Part shown: piece after piece, positions 22,645 to 31,069 of the stretch | How positions within the stretch are numbered: position 1 is the first letter of the stretch | How the letters are laid out: every line of letters starts with the position of its first letter | Assembly: GCF_006385875.1 (NCBI RefSeq) | Contig: NZ_VFSU01000002.1 | Span: 1-51,343 of the forward strand | Source of the DNA: Sandaracinobacter neustonicus | GTDB lineage: Bacteria > Pseudomonadota > Alphaproteobacteria > Sphingomonadales > Sphingomonadaceae | DNA: 51,343 bases | Direction: 5' to 3' | Translations under genes and position numbers: made by a program | The notes under the pieces: model-generated | The model's input: the letters and a program-made list of their open reading frames with translations, nothing else | What the model was told of the DNA's origin: nothing | The model's database searches: none

Positions 22645-24138
22645 TCAATCCGAAGCCCGGATCGCCTTCAGCCGCGCCATTTCGCCTTTGAAGCGCCCGA
22701 GGTCTGCGCCGCCCAGTTGCTGGGTGCCGGAGAAGAATTTCACCGAGCGCGGATCGACGGCGGTTCCGTTTTGCCACACTTCATAGTGCAGGTGCGGCCC
22801 GGTGGAGAGGCCGGTGGTGCCGACCTGCCCGATGGATTGCCCTTGCGCGATCTGCTGGCCGTTCTTCACGCCGATGCGGTGCATGTGCGCATATCGGGTG
22901 CGGATGCCTTTTCCGTGATCGATCACCACGACATTGCCATATCCGCCGCCCCAGCCCGCGAACACCACTTTGCCGCCTGCGGATGCAAGGATGGGGGTGC
23001 CGGTGGCCGCGCCGAAATCCACGCCCTTGTGCATGCGGCTATAGCCCAGCACCGGGTGGAAGCGCATGCCGAAGCCGGATGTCAGCCGCGCGCCGGCGAT
23101 CGGGGTGCGCATCAGCCCTTTGCGCACGGCCTCGCCCGTCTGCCAGAAGAAGTCCCCCTTATCCCCCCAGCGCATGAGCGAGACGTTGGAGCGTCCGTTC
23201 ATCAGCCCGGCGTAGAGCAGGCGGCCCATTTCGGTTTCGCCGGTTTCCGCGCGGCGGTGCGCCACGATGATTTCGAACTTGTCGCGGCGGTTCACGTCGC
23301 GCTGCACGTCCAGCGCATAACCCAGCTGGCGCAGATATTCCTGCACCACCGAGGCCGGCAGCCCGGCGGCCCGGGCGGAGCGTTCCAGCGAAGCGCCGAC
23401 GGTGCCGGTGATGCGAAGCGGGGTGTTGTCGATCTTGACGGCGACTGGCTTCACCACCAGTTGACCGTCTGCGCCGCGCCGCGCTTCCACCTTGGTTTCG
23501 AAGTTGGCGCGGAAGGCCAGATATTCCAGCGGCCGCGCCACCGCCTTGCTTTCGCGTCGGCCCAGCACAAGGTTCAGGCTGGTGCCCGGCTTCACGCCGC
23601 CGGGGCTTGCCACCCCGCGCAATTCGCTGAACAGCCGGTCCAGATCGTCTCGGCCGACGCCCGCGCGGCGCAGCGCCGCTTCCAGCCCGCCGGAACCGAC
23701 ATTGGCGGAGAGTTCCACGCGCGGCCGTTCCGGGGCTTCGGCCAGCCGCCGGGCCAGTGGCGTGGGCGCGGCGCGCGGGGCGGAACGGCTGCCCTGCGCC
23801 AGCGGCCCGATGCCGATGGCGCGGCTTTCGGCCTGCAGCGCTTCGGGCTGTTTCCCGGGCACGGGGCCGGGCAGCAGCGGCACATTGCTGCCCAGCGCCA
23901 GCGCGGCAGCGGCCAGCGCACCAAGGGTGGCGAAACCGCGCCACCAGTGGCCGGAGCCGATGGAATCGCCCAGATCGACAACGATGTCGGCGTCGGCCAG
24001 TTGCAGGGCAGAGCGGCGCAGCAGCGCGCCCGCATCCATGCGCGGCAGGCGGCGGAGATCGATGCGCGGCGCAACGATGCGCCCCGCACCAAGGGCGTTT
24101 TCAGCGAGCGTCGCCAAAGCGATCCCCTGCCGGAGCAA
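22645..24138 (-). CDS. M23-family murein endopeptidase
   Basis: A 497-aa peptidoglycan peptidase. The zinc ligands are H370 and D374 (MHKGVDFGAATGTPI) and the H449/H451 pair (GPHLHYEV), so the LytM domain looks catalytically active, unlike EnvC/NlpD. One membrane helix (about 67-84) would anchor it with the bulk in the periplasm. A middle region (about 140-330) resembles the substrate-shielding domains of MepM/ShyA-type enzymes. It probably cuts cross-links during cell-wall growth. The frame opens with TTG at 24138, with no strong ribosome site; the first ATG in frame is at residue 34, so the true N-terminus is uncertain. Confidence 0.92.
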   Translation of the reverse strand: MLRQGIALATLAENALGAGRIVAPRIDLRRLPRMDAGALLRRSALQLADADIVVDLGDSIGSGHWWRGFATLGALAAAALALGSNVPLLPGPVPGKQPEALQAESRAIGIGPLAQGSRSAPRAAPTPLARRLAEAPERPRVELSANVGSGGLEAALRRAGVGRDDLDRLFSELRGVASPGGVKPGTSLNLVLGRRESKAVARPLEYLAFRANFETKVEARRGADGQLVVKPVAVKIDNTPLRITGTVGASLERSARAAGLPASVVQEYLRQLGYALDVQRDVNRRDKFEIIVAHRRAETGETEMGRLLYAGLMNGRSNVSLMRWGDKGDFFWQTGEAVRKGLMRTPIAGARLTSGFGMRFHPVLGYSRMHKGVDFGAATGTPILASAGGKVVFAGWGGGYGNVVVIDHGKGIRTRYAHMHRIGVKNGQQIAQGQSIGQVGTTGLSTGPHLHYEVWQNGTAVDPRSVKFFSGTQQLGGADLGRFKGEMARLKAIRASD

Positions 24139-24628
24139 ATTGTGCGGAACGGGTGTGATAATCCTGCATCACTGACCCTGAACGACCCCTCATAACGGGG
24201 CTTCATGCCCCGAACCCGAACCAGTTTCAGCGAGGGGGCGGCCCCAACACTGCCCGACCTGTTCCGGCCGGTTGCGATAAGTTGTTGGATGCGAACCCTG
24301 AATCTTCCTGCCCGCCGGGTCAACCTGTGCCCGTTCAGGCTTCCCCGCCGCTGCGACGAACCGCCCCGGCAAGCCGATGAACCGAATCTGAATCCGGGCG
24401 GCACGCGCAGAAAGCCAGATCGGCAATCCAGCCTGTCAAAAAACCATCTCTTGCGTGCCGCATCGCAACATGCCACCATATCTGGGTAGGATTTGGTGGG
24501 AGAGCGAACATTCGCACTCAGGCTTCCCATCCGGCCGGTTCACCCGCAAAGGGGGCCGGGTCGCCCGGATCGGATCACCGGCTGGCAGCTTCCCGTTCCG
24601 GTTGCGGAACGCTTCCCGGGCTGCCTGC
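24139..24628. other. 490-bp divergent intergenic region
   Basis: This lies between the M23 peptidase (minus) and the helicase (plus) and should hold both promoters. I see no convincing gene, repeat or operator. The helicase frame is open back to 24455 and could begin there; the Arg/Gly-rich sequence in 24455-24628 does not look like part of a helicase fold. Confidence 0.5.
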
Positions 24629-27181
24629 GTGACGAGGCTCGGGGCCGAACTCACCGCCGTCCTCGGCCCCACCAACACGGGGAAAACCCACCTCGCCGTC
24701 GAACGCATGTGCGCCCATACCGGCGGCATGATGGGCTTCCCGCTGCGGCTGCTGGCGCGCGAAGTCTATGATCGCGTCGTCGCGCTGAAGGGCGCGCCAC
24801 AAGTCGCGCTCGTCACCGGCGAAGAACGCATCATCCCGCCCGGCGCGCGCTATTTCCTCTGCACCGCCGAATCCATGGTGACGGATCGCGCCTTCCCCTT
24901 CGTCGCCATCGATGAAGGGCAGATGGGCGCGGACCCGGAACGCGGCCATGTGTTCACCAACGCCATGCTGCACCTGCGCGGCACCGCCGAAACCATGATC
25001 CTCGGCGCGGAAACCCTGCGCCCGGTGCTGCGCCGCCTGCTGCCGGATGCGCAGATCGTGAACCGCCCGCGCTTTTCGAAGCTGGAATGGGCGGAGCCGA
25101 AGAAACTCTCCCGCCTGCCGCCGCGCTCGGCCATCGTCGCCTTCACGGCAGAGGATGTCTATGCGCTGGCGGAAATGCTCCGCCGCCATAAGGGCGGGGC
25201 CGCGGTGGTGATGGGCGGCCTCAGCCCCCGCACCCGCAACGCGCAGGTCGCGCTCTATCAATCGGGCGAGGTGGATTATCTGGTGGCGACAGACGCCATC
25301 GGCATGGGGCTGAACATGGATATCGCCCATGTCGCCTTCGCCTCGCTCTCCAAGTTTGATGGCCGCCGCCACCGCCGCCTGCGCCCCGCCGAAATGGCGC
25401 AGATCGCCGGCCGCGCCGGCCGCCACCAGCGCGACGGCAGCTTTGGCACGGTGCAACTGGGCCGCGCAGATGAAGGCGGCAGCCCCGCCTTCACCGAAGC
25501 CGAGATCGAAGCCATTCAGGCCCATGAATTCGCCCCGCTGCAAGGGCTGGTGTGGCGCAACGCCCGGCTGGATTTCGCCTCGCTGCACCGGCTGATGATG
25601 AGCCTTGAGGCCACCCCCAGCTCCACCGACCTCTGGCGCGGGGACGACGCCATCGATCTGCAGGTGCTGAAAATCCTCTCCGGCGAACCCTGGCTGATGG
25701 AGCGCGCGCAAGGCCGCCCTGCCTTGCAACGCATCTGGGCCGCCTGTGGCCTGCCCGATTACCGCCGCACCGGGGCAGAGGCGCACGCCCGCCTCGTCGG
25801 CCGCATGGTCCGCCACCTGACGGAAGGCCATGGCCATCTACCGCCGGAATGGATCCGCTCTGAACTCGCCGTGCTGGACAATGTAGCGGGCGACATCGCC
25901 ACCCTGTCAGACCGGATCGCCGCCGCCCGCACATGGACCTATGTGTCACACCGGGCAGACTGGCTGGAGGATTCGCAGGGCTGGGCGGAAAAGGCCCGGC
26001 AGGTGGAAGACAAATTGTCAGACGCGCTGCACCAGCGCCTGACCCAGCGCTTCGTCGATCGCCGCACCGCCGTGCTGCTGCGCGACCTGAAGCTGCGCGA
26101 TCCCGATCTGGGCGTGGAAGTCGATCCGGACGGCTCCGTGCTGGTGGATGGCGCGATCATCGGCACGCTGAACGGCTTCGCCTTCCTGCCCGATCCCTCC
26201 GCCCGCGCGGGCGAGAAAAAGCTGCTGCTGGCATCCGCCGAACGCCGCCTCGCTTCGGAACTGATCGCCCGCGCCAAGGCGCTGGCCGCCGCGCCGGACG
26301 GCGAATTCGCCCTCTCATTCGAAGGCGGCATGCCGCCCCGGCTGATCTGGCGCGGGGCCCGCGTCGCCGCGCTGCGCAAGGGTCGCGACACGCTGAACCC
26401 CCGCATCGAGCTGGACCGCAGCCTCGACAGCCTGCCCGCAGACGCCCGCGCCCGCGTGCTCGCCCGCCTGACGGCGTGGACGAATCAGGCCAAGGGCCGC
26501 CACCTGCAGGCGCTCACCCGGCTGGAGGCGCTGAAGCCCGGCCTCTCCCCGCCCGCGCGCGGGCTGGTGGTGCAGCTGACGGAAACGATGGGCAGCCTGC
26601 CGCGCGCCGCCGTCGCCTCGCTCATCGCCAGCCTCACGCGGGAGGATCGCGCCGCGCTCGCCCGCGCGGGTGTGCGGCTGGGCGTCACCCATGTGTTCGC
26701 CGCGCAGGCGCTGCGCCCCGAAGCCACCCGCTGGCGGCTGGCGCTGTGGGGCGTCGCCAATGGCGTGGGGCATATGCCGCAGCCGCCGCGCCCCGGCCTC
26801 ACCTCGCTCCGCACCGACCCAGCCGCCCCGCCCGGCTTCTACGCGGTGGCGGGCTTCTGGGCCTTTCAGGATTTCGCCGTCCGCGTGGACATGGCAGACC
26901 GCGTCGCGCAGAAACTGCACGCCCAGCGCCTCGCCAGCAAGGCAGGCGGCACCGGCTTCCAGCCGGACCCGGAGCTGGTCTCCTCGCTGGGCCTGCGGCC
27001 GCGCGATTTCGAAATCCTGATGGCGGCGCTCGGCTTCCGTACCGGCAAGGGCGGCTTCGCCTTCGCCCCCGAACGCAAGGCCCGGCAGCACCGCAAGCCC
27101 GGCGCGGCCGCCAGCAATCCCGCCAATCCATTCGCCAACCTGAGCGCCCTGCTCACCAGATCCGGGGAGACGCGCTCTTGA
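24629..27181 (+). CDS. SUV3-like DExH RNA helicase
   Basis: A large cytoplasmic helicase (850 aa from this start) resembling mitochondrial SUV3. It has the Walker A LGPTNTGKTHLAVERM with K19, a DEGQMGADPERG box in place of DEAD/DEAH, and RAGRHQRDGSFGTV (motif VI). The TDAIGMGLNMDIAHVAF segment is the SUV3-type motif V. The C-terminal half is probably a bacterial extension for RNA binding. RNA turnover or ribosome work is inferred from SUV3. The GTG at 24629 directly precedes the conserved LTAVLGPTNTGKT block; upstream starts at 24455 or 24470 are possible. It leads into the S4 and ferredoxin genes. Confidence 0.9.
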   Translation: MTRLGAELTAVLGPTNTGKTHLAVERMCAHTGGMMGFPLRLLAREVYDRVVALKGAPQVALVTGEERIIPPGARYFLCTAESMVTDRAFPFVAIDEGQMGADPERGHVFTNAMLHLRGTAETMILGAETLRPVLRRLLPDAQIVNRPRFSKLEWAEPKKLSRLPPRSAIVAFTAEDVYALAEMLRRHKGGAAVVMGGLSPRTRNAQVALYQSGEVDYLVATDAIGMGLNMDIAHVAFASLSKFDGRRHRRLRPAEMAQIAGRAGRHQRDGSFGTVQLGRADEGGSPAFTEAEIEAIQAHEFAPLQGLVWRNARLDFASLHRLMMSLEATPSSTDLWRGDDAIDLQVLKILSGEPWLMERAQGRPALQRIWAACGLPDYRRTGAEAHARLVGRMVRHLTEGHGHLPPEWIRSELAVLDNVAGDIATLSDRIAAARTWTYVSHRADWLEDSQGWAEKARQVEDKLSDALHQRLTQRFVDRRTAVLLRDLKLRDPDLGVEVDPDGSVLVDGAIIGTLNGFAFLPDPSARAGEKKLLLASAERRLASELIARAKALAAAPDGEFALSFEGGMPPRLIWRGARVAALRKGRDTLNPRIELDRSLDSLPADARARVLARLTAWTNQAKGRHLQALTRLEALKPGLSPPARGLVVQLTETMGSLPRAAVASLIASLTREDRAALARAGVRLGVTHVFAAQALRPEATRWRLALWGVANGVGHMPQPPRPGLTSLRTDPAAPPGFYAVAGFWAFQDFAVRVDMADRVAQKLHAQRLASKAGGTGFQPDPELVSSLGLRPRDFEILMAALGFRTGKGGFAFAPERKARQHRKPGAAASNPANPFANLSALLTRSGETRS

Positions 27182-27217
27182 TCAAGAGGAGACTGCCGCT
27201 TGGTGTATGAACGGGGC

Positions 27218-27523
27218 ATGCGCATCGACAAATGGCTGTGGTTTTCAAGGCTCTCCGCCTCCCGCAGCGAAGCCCAGAAACTCTGCGAAAGCCGGCGTCT
27301 CCGGCTGGACGGACGGGTGATAGACCGAAGCTGTTCCACCGTCCGCCCCGGCGCCGTCCTCTCCTTCCCCAACGGCGATCATGTCATCGCCGTGCGCGTG
27401 GAAGCCCTCACCGAACGGCGCGGCCCCTCCACCGAAGCGCGGATGCTCTACACTCCGCTGCTCCCCGCGCCCACGGCCCACCTCGCCCGCCACCCGGGTT
27501 TCGCGGAGCTGCAACCGGCGTGA
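27218..27523 (+). CDS. S4-domain RNA-binding protein (HslR-like)
   Basis: A 101-aa protein whose N-terminal two thirds is an S4 RNA-binding domain: [38 protein letters not shown]. In E. coli the related HslR (Hsp15) binds stalled 50S subunits. The ATG at 27218 matches the usual MRIDKWLW start; a TTG six codons earlier is less likely. It lies 36 bp past the helicase and 103 bp before fdxA, a neighbourhood often seen in alphaproteobacteria. Confidence 0.9.
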   Translation: MRIDKWLWFSRLSASRSEAQKLCESRRLRLDGRVIDRSCSTVRPGAVLSFPNGDHVIAVRVEALTERRGPSTEARMLYTPLLPAPTAHLARHPGFAELQPA

Positions 27524-27626
27524 AAGCCACAGTTGTTCGGGCAAAATACATCAGCCGGTTGACGCGCCCGCCGCCGCCAAGCTAGCGCTGCGTGCAATCA
27601 GAAACAGTTCCAAAGGGGGCAGACCC

Positions 27627-27965
27627 ATGGCCTATGTCGTCACCGACAATTGCATCCGCTGCAAATATATGGACTGCGTGGAAGTCTGCCCGGTCGATTG
27701 CTTCTACGAAGGCGAGAATATGCTCGTCATCAACCCGAATGAGTGCATCGATTGCGGCGTCTGCGAACCGGAATGCCCGGCCGAAGCCATCGTGCCGGAT
27801 ACGGAACCCGGCCTTGAAAAATGGGTCGAGCTGAACGCCAAATACAGCGCCGAATGGCCCAACATCACCGTCAAAGGCGACTCCCCCGCAGACGCCGACG
27901 AGTGGAAGGGCAAGCCCAACAAGCTGGACAGCGAGTTTTCCGAAAACCCCGGTTCGGGGAACTGA
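27627..27965 (+). CDS. fdxA: Seven-iron ferredoxin FdxA
   Basis: A 112-aa cytoplasmic electron carrier with one [3Fe-4S] and one [4Fe-4S] cluster. The start [17 protein letters not shown] is diagnostic. Cysteines are C9, C17, C21, C40, C43, C46 and C50 plus C12 and C25; the C-terminal half ([17 protein letters not shown]) is the usual FdxA tail. AAAGGGGG precedes the ATG at good spacing. In many alphaproteobacteria a CarD-type regulator follows; here a repeat cluster does. Confidence 0.96.
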   Translation: MAYVVTDNCIRCKYMDCVEVCPVDCFYEGENMLVINPNECIDCGVCEPECPAEAIVPDTEPGLEKWVELNAKYSAEWPNITVKGDSPADADEWKGKPNKLDSEFSENPGSGN

Positions 27966-27997
27966 GTTCGGGGGCGCGCTGGCGGACAGAGTAGCGG

Positions 27998-28082
27998 CCT
28001 CCGGCGGGCAGGACTTCGCCTCCGGCGGGCAGGACTTCGCCTCCGGCGGGCAGGGAAATGATTTCCCTGCACCCTCAAAATT
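27998..28082. repeat. Tandem 21-bp repeat joined to an inverted copy of the TTTCCCTGC module
   Basis: The 21-bp unit beginning CCTCCGGCGGGCAGG repeats at 27998-28018 and 28019-28039, with a third partial unit at 28040-28052. This runs into GCAGGGAAATGATTTCCCTGC and CACCCTCAAAATTGG (to 28082), the reverse complement of the module seen at 22545-22580 and 39744-39778. Confidence 0.75.
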
Positions 28083-28120
28083 GGCGGAGCGGCCCAACGC
28101 CAACCTCCCCACGACCTCAA

Positions 28121-28207
28121 CGTCACCCCGGACTTGATCCGGGGTCCAACTGGCCTTCGACAACGCTGGAGTAGAAAGCGGGGCCCCGGATCAAGTCCGG
28201 GGCGACG
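28121..28207. repeat. Inverted-repeat element (CACCCCGGACTTGATCCGGG family), copy 1
   Basis: Arms 28121-28147 and 28181-28207 are near-perfect reverse complements, and each contains the smaller palindrome CCGGACTTGATCCGG. A second copy is at 39436-39523. It lies between the convergent fdxA and amidohydrolase genes. Confidence 0.8.
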
Positions 28208-28231
28208 TGTGGAGAGGGCCGGGCAAAGTCC

Positions 28232-29953
28232 CTACCCCCGCAACAACCGACCCGGCAGTTCCCCCGTCGGCTCGCCATATTCGAAGGTGACCACCCCCGC
28301 GCACAGCGTCATCAGGATTCCGCGCGGCCGTTGCAGCAGCCGCCCGCCACCCGCGGGCAGATCATGCACCATGCGCGGCGGCGGCACGGACAGCTCGTCC
28401 AGGTCGATCAGGTTCAGGTCCGCGCGGGTGCCGGGCGCAACAACGCCCCGGTCCAGCCAGCCAACATGGCGAGCGTTGCGTTGCGTCAGCCCATGCACCA
28501 GCTGTTCCAGCGGGATGCTGGCCCCCGCCTTGTTGCCCTTCCACCAGATGCCGATGGTGCTCACCGGGAAGCTGGCGTCGCAGATGGTGCCGCAATGCGC
28601 CCCGCCGTCAGACAGGCCATAGAGCGTGTTGGGGGCCGAAAGCATGTCGAACACGTCGCCCAGATCGCCGCGCGCATAGTTGATCAGTGGCATGTAGAGC
28701 AGCCGGTGCCCGGCGTCCTCGCACAACAGGTCCAGCATATAGTCAGCGGCCGGAATCCCCGCCCGCGCGGCTTCGGCCGCCACGGACCGCTCCGCCGCAG
28801 GCTCGTAATCGACGGGATCCGACATGCGGAACATCCGGCTGAACCCGTGCGCGATCAGCGCGCCGAAGCCGTCCGGGCGGATCTCCGCATGCTGCGCCAG
28901 CAGCCGGGCGCGGACATCGGGCTTGCCCAGTTCGGCCACCTTCTCCGCCAGCGGCAGCGCGCCGATCCGTCGCCATTCCGGGGTGAACAGGAAGGGGTTC
29001 AGCGTCGCTTCCAGCCCCTGCACCACGCCGATGGGGCGCGGCGCGATCTGGCATTTCACGTCCAGCCCGTCCGCCACCATCTGCGCCACCCGGTCGAAAA
29101 TCTGCCGGAAGCGGTCCGGCGCGTCGTCCGTCTGCTGCACCGTGAAGGAAAGGGGTCGGCCGCTGGTGCGGGCCATCGCCTCGATCAGGTCCAGCTCGCG
29201 CGCGGCGAATTCGTCATCGGCCGTCAGATAGGCATCTGAAATCAGCTGGATCACCCCCTTGCCCGCGCGCCGCATGGCAGCCGCGATCCCCAGCAGTTCG
29301 GCCTCGCCCGCCTCCAGGGTGCCGATATTCTCGCCGGAACGGCTGCGGTGGACCATGGTGCGACTGGTGGTGAAGCCCAGCGCGCCCGCCGCCAGCGCCT
29401 CCTCCGTCAGCCGGGCCATTTCGGCGATTTCGGCCGCTGTCGGGTGCGCCTGATGGTCCGCGCCGCGATCCCCCATCACATAGGTGCGCAGCGCCGCGTG
29501 CGGCAGGTGCGCGGCCACGTCCAGCGCGAAGCGGCGGCGGCCAAGGGCATCCAGATAGTCGGGAAAACTCTCCCAATCCCAGGTCAGCCCTTCGGCGAGC
29601 GCGGTGCCCGGAATATCCTCCACCCCTTCCAGCAGGGCGATCAGCCAGTCGTGTCGGTCTGGCCGGGCCGGGGCGAAGCCCACCCCGCAATTGCCCATCG
29701 CGAGCGATGTCACCCCGTTCAGGCTGGTGGGCGCGAGCAGCGGATCCCAGCTCGCCTGCCCGTCATAATGGGTGTGGATATCGACGAATCCGGGCGTGAC
29801 GAGCAGCCCTTGCGCGTCGATGCTGCGCGAGGCGGGCTTGTCGATCTCGCCCACTTCGGCGATCAGCCCGTCTTTCACGGCGACGTCTGCCCGGCGCGGT
29901 GGCGCGCCCGTGCCATCGACGAGCGTCGCATTGCGGATCAATATGTCGAACAT
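28232..29953 (-). CDS. N-acyl-D-amino-acid deacylase-like amidohydrolase
   Basis: A 573-aa metal-dependent hydrolase of the amidohydrolase superfamily. The metal-binding DIHTHYDGQ (H60, H62) follows the usual beta-sandwich start ([26 protein letters not shown]). Further family segments are [22 protein letters not shown] and [17 protein letters not shown]. The C-terminus returns to the sandwich fold ([17 protein letters not shown]). This arrangement is that of D-aminoacylases and related enzymes, acting on an acylated D-amino acid or a similar amide; the exact substrate is inferred. The ATG at 29951-29953 fits the family start; the open frame upstream is antisense to the DsbA-like gene and is not coding. 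The DsbA-like gene diverges 60 bp away. Confidence 0.92.
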   Translation of the reverse strand: MFDILIRNATLVDGTGAPPRRADVAVKDGLIAEVGEIDKPASRSIDAQGLLVTPGFVDIHTHYDGQASWDPLLAPTSLNGVTSLAMGNCGVGFAPARPDRHDWLIALLEGVEDIPGTALAEGLTWDWESFPDYLDALGRRRFALDVAAHLPHAALRTYVMGDRGADHQAHPTAAEIAEMARLTEEALAAGALGFTTSRTMVHRSRSGENIGTLEAGEAELLGIAAAMRRAGKGVIQLISDAYLTADDEFAARELDLIEAMARTSGRPLSFTVQQTDDAPDRFRQIFDRVAQMVADGLDVKCQIAPRPIGVVQGLEATLNPFLFTPEWRRIGALPLAEKVAELGKPDVRARLLAQHAEIRPDGFGALIAHGFSRMFRMSDPVDYEPAAERSVAAEAARAGIPAADYMLDLLCEDAGHRLLYMPLINYARGDLGDVFDMLSAPNTLYGLSDGGAHCGTICDASFPVSTIGIWWKGNKAGASIPLEQLVHGLTQRNARHVGWLDRGVVAPGTRADLNLIDLDELSVPPPRMVHDLPAGGGRLLQRPRGILMTLCAGVVTFEYGEPTGELPGRLLRG

Positions 29954-30013
29954 GTCTGTCTCTCCCCGCCTGTATCCTCGCCCGATCCGCGCGCCCGTCA
30001 AGCTGGCGAAGCG

Positions 30014-30688
30014 ATGAGCCCAGTCTCCCGCCCCGATGTCTCCCGCCGCGATGCGCTGGTGCTGGCGGGCCTGCTGGGCGCAGGTGGCGCAGCGCTGCTG
30101 ACGTTGCGCGCCACCCGGCCCGTGGGGGAGCCGATCCCGCTCTCCCCCACGCTGGAGGCCGTGCAGGCGGAACAGCGCCCCGGCTGGGGACCGGCGGGCG
30201 CAGACCTGCACCTGCTTCTGTTCACCGATTATAACTGCGGTGCCTGCCGCCGCGCCCACCCGGAAATGACAGCGGCTGTGGTGGCAGATGGTGGCGTGGC
30301 GATTCGCAGCTTCGACTGGCCGATCTTCGGCGACGACAGCCGGGCAGCGGCGCGCGGCGCGCTCGCGGCGGATGCGCAGGGGCTGTATCGACCGGTGCAT
30401 GAGGCGCTGATGCCCGGCGGCCGGGCCGATGGCGCGGCGGCCGAAGCGGCGCTGACGGCGGCAGGCGGATCGGTGGCGCGGCTGCGCGAGACTCTGGCGA
30501 CAGAAGGCGAACGGATCGACGGGATGCTGGCGCGCAATGCCTTCCACGCCTTCTCGCTGGGGCTGGGCGGAACACCCGGCCATGTGATCGGCCGCCTGTT
30601 GCTGCGCGGCGCGGTTTCGGAACGCGAGTTCCGCCGCGCCTTCGACCGCGCGCGAAAGCTGACGGAATCTGGCACCCTGAAAGGATAG
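30014..30688 (+). CDS. DsbA-like thioredoxin-fold protein with CGAC active site and twin-arginine leader
   Basis: A 224-aa protein with a thioredoxin/DsbA-type active site CGAC (C75, C78 in FTDYNCGACRRAH) and a cis-proline loop GGTPGHVIG near residue 190. The N-terminus SRRDALVLAGLLGAGGAALL (10-29) looks like a Tat signal or membrane anchor, so it probably acts in the periplasm. It may form or reshuffle disulfides. CGAC departs from the CPHC of DsbA and would change redox potential. No dsbB or other partner is nearby. Confidence 0.88.
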   Translation: MSPVSRPDVSRRDALVLAGLLGAGGAALLTLRATRPVGEPIPLSPTLEAVQAEQRPGWGPAGADLHLLLFTDYNCGACRRAHPEMTAAVVADGGVAIRSFDWPIFGDDSRAAARGALAADAQGLYRPVHEALMPGGRADGAAAEAALTAAGGSVARLRETLATEGERIDGMLARNAFHAFSLGLGGTPGHVIGRLLLRGAVSEREFRRAFDRARKLTESGTLKG

Positions 30689-30745
30689 GATGGCCCGGCC
30701 CGGCGTTCCGGCTATCCGGGGCGCGAGGCAATGAGGGAGAGAGAT

Positions 30746-31039
30746 ATGGGCATCGCTGTGATCGCAACCATCCGGGTGAAGCCGGGAACGGCCGCGGAGT
30801 TCGAAGCGACCTTCACCGCGCTGGCACAGGCGGTGCGGGCGAATGAGCCGGGCAACCTCGTCTATCAGCTGACGCGCAGCCGCACCGAGGCGGATACCTA
30901 CAAGGTGCTGGAAGTCTATGCCGATGAAGCCGCCATCGCCGCCCACCGGGACTCCGCGCATTTCCGTGGCGCAGGCCCGGCGCTGGGCGCGGTTCTGGCA
31001 GGCGCACCGGAGCTGGAACTGCTGGACACGGTGGGCTGA
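30746..31039 (+). CDS. Antibiotic-biosynthesis-monooxygenase (ABM) domain protein
   Basis: A 97-aa dimeric ferredoxin-like-fold protein. It shows the ABM pattern: IAVIATIRVKPGTAAEFEATF, then EPGNLVYQLTRSRTEADTYKVLEVYADEAAIAAHRDSAHF. Relatives include YgiN, a small cofactor-free quinol monooxygenase. The substrate is unknown. The ATG at 30746 follows GAGGGAGAGAG closely; an ATG five codons upstream is also possible. It lies 57 bp after the DsbA-like gene. Confidence 0.88.
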   Translation: MGIAVIATIRVKPGTAAEFEATFTALAQAVRANEPGNLVYQLTRSRTEADTYKVLEVYADEAAIAAHRDSAHFRGAGPALGAVLAGAPELELLDTVG

Positions 31040-31044
31040 AGGGC

Positions 31045-31063
31045 GGCGGGCGAAGCGCCCGCC
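31045..31063. terminator. Hairpin in the ABM/MFS convergent junction
   Basis: GGCGGGCG (31045-31052) pairs with CGCCCGCC (31056-31063) over a 3-nt loop, filling most of the 30-bp gap between two convergent stops. There is no T-run, so it may only help end both transcripts. Confidence 0.4.
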
Positions 31064-31069
31064 TATCCC

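Noticed and set aside
22373-22786. A plus-strand frame of 137 codons across the 22-kb repeat block
   Set aside because: It reads through repeats and into the antisense of the M23 gene.
24455-24628. N-terminal extension of the helicase from a TTG or ATG start
   Set aside because: The 58 extra residues are Arg/Gly-rich and outside the helicase fold; the GTG at 24629 fits the family start better, although the extension cannot be excluded.
27998-28052. Possible CRISPR-like direct repeats
   Set aside because: The 21-bp units are tandem with no spacers, and no cas genes are present.
28232-30961. A 909-codon minus-strand frame extending the amidohydrolase upstream
   Set aside because: The family start [14 protein letters not shown] is at 29953, and the extension is antisense to the DsbA-like gene.
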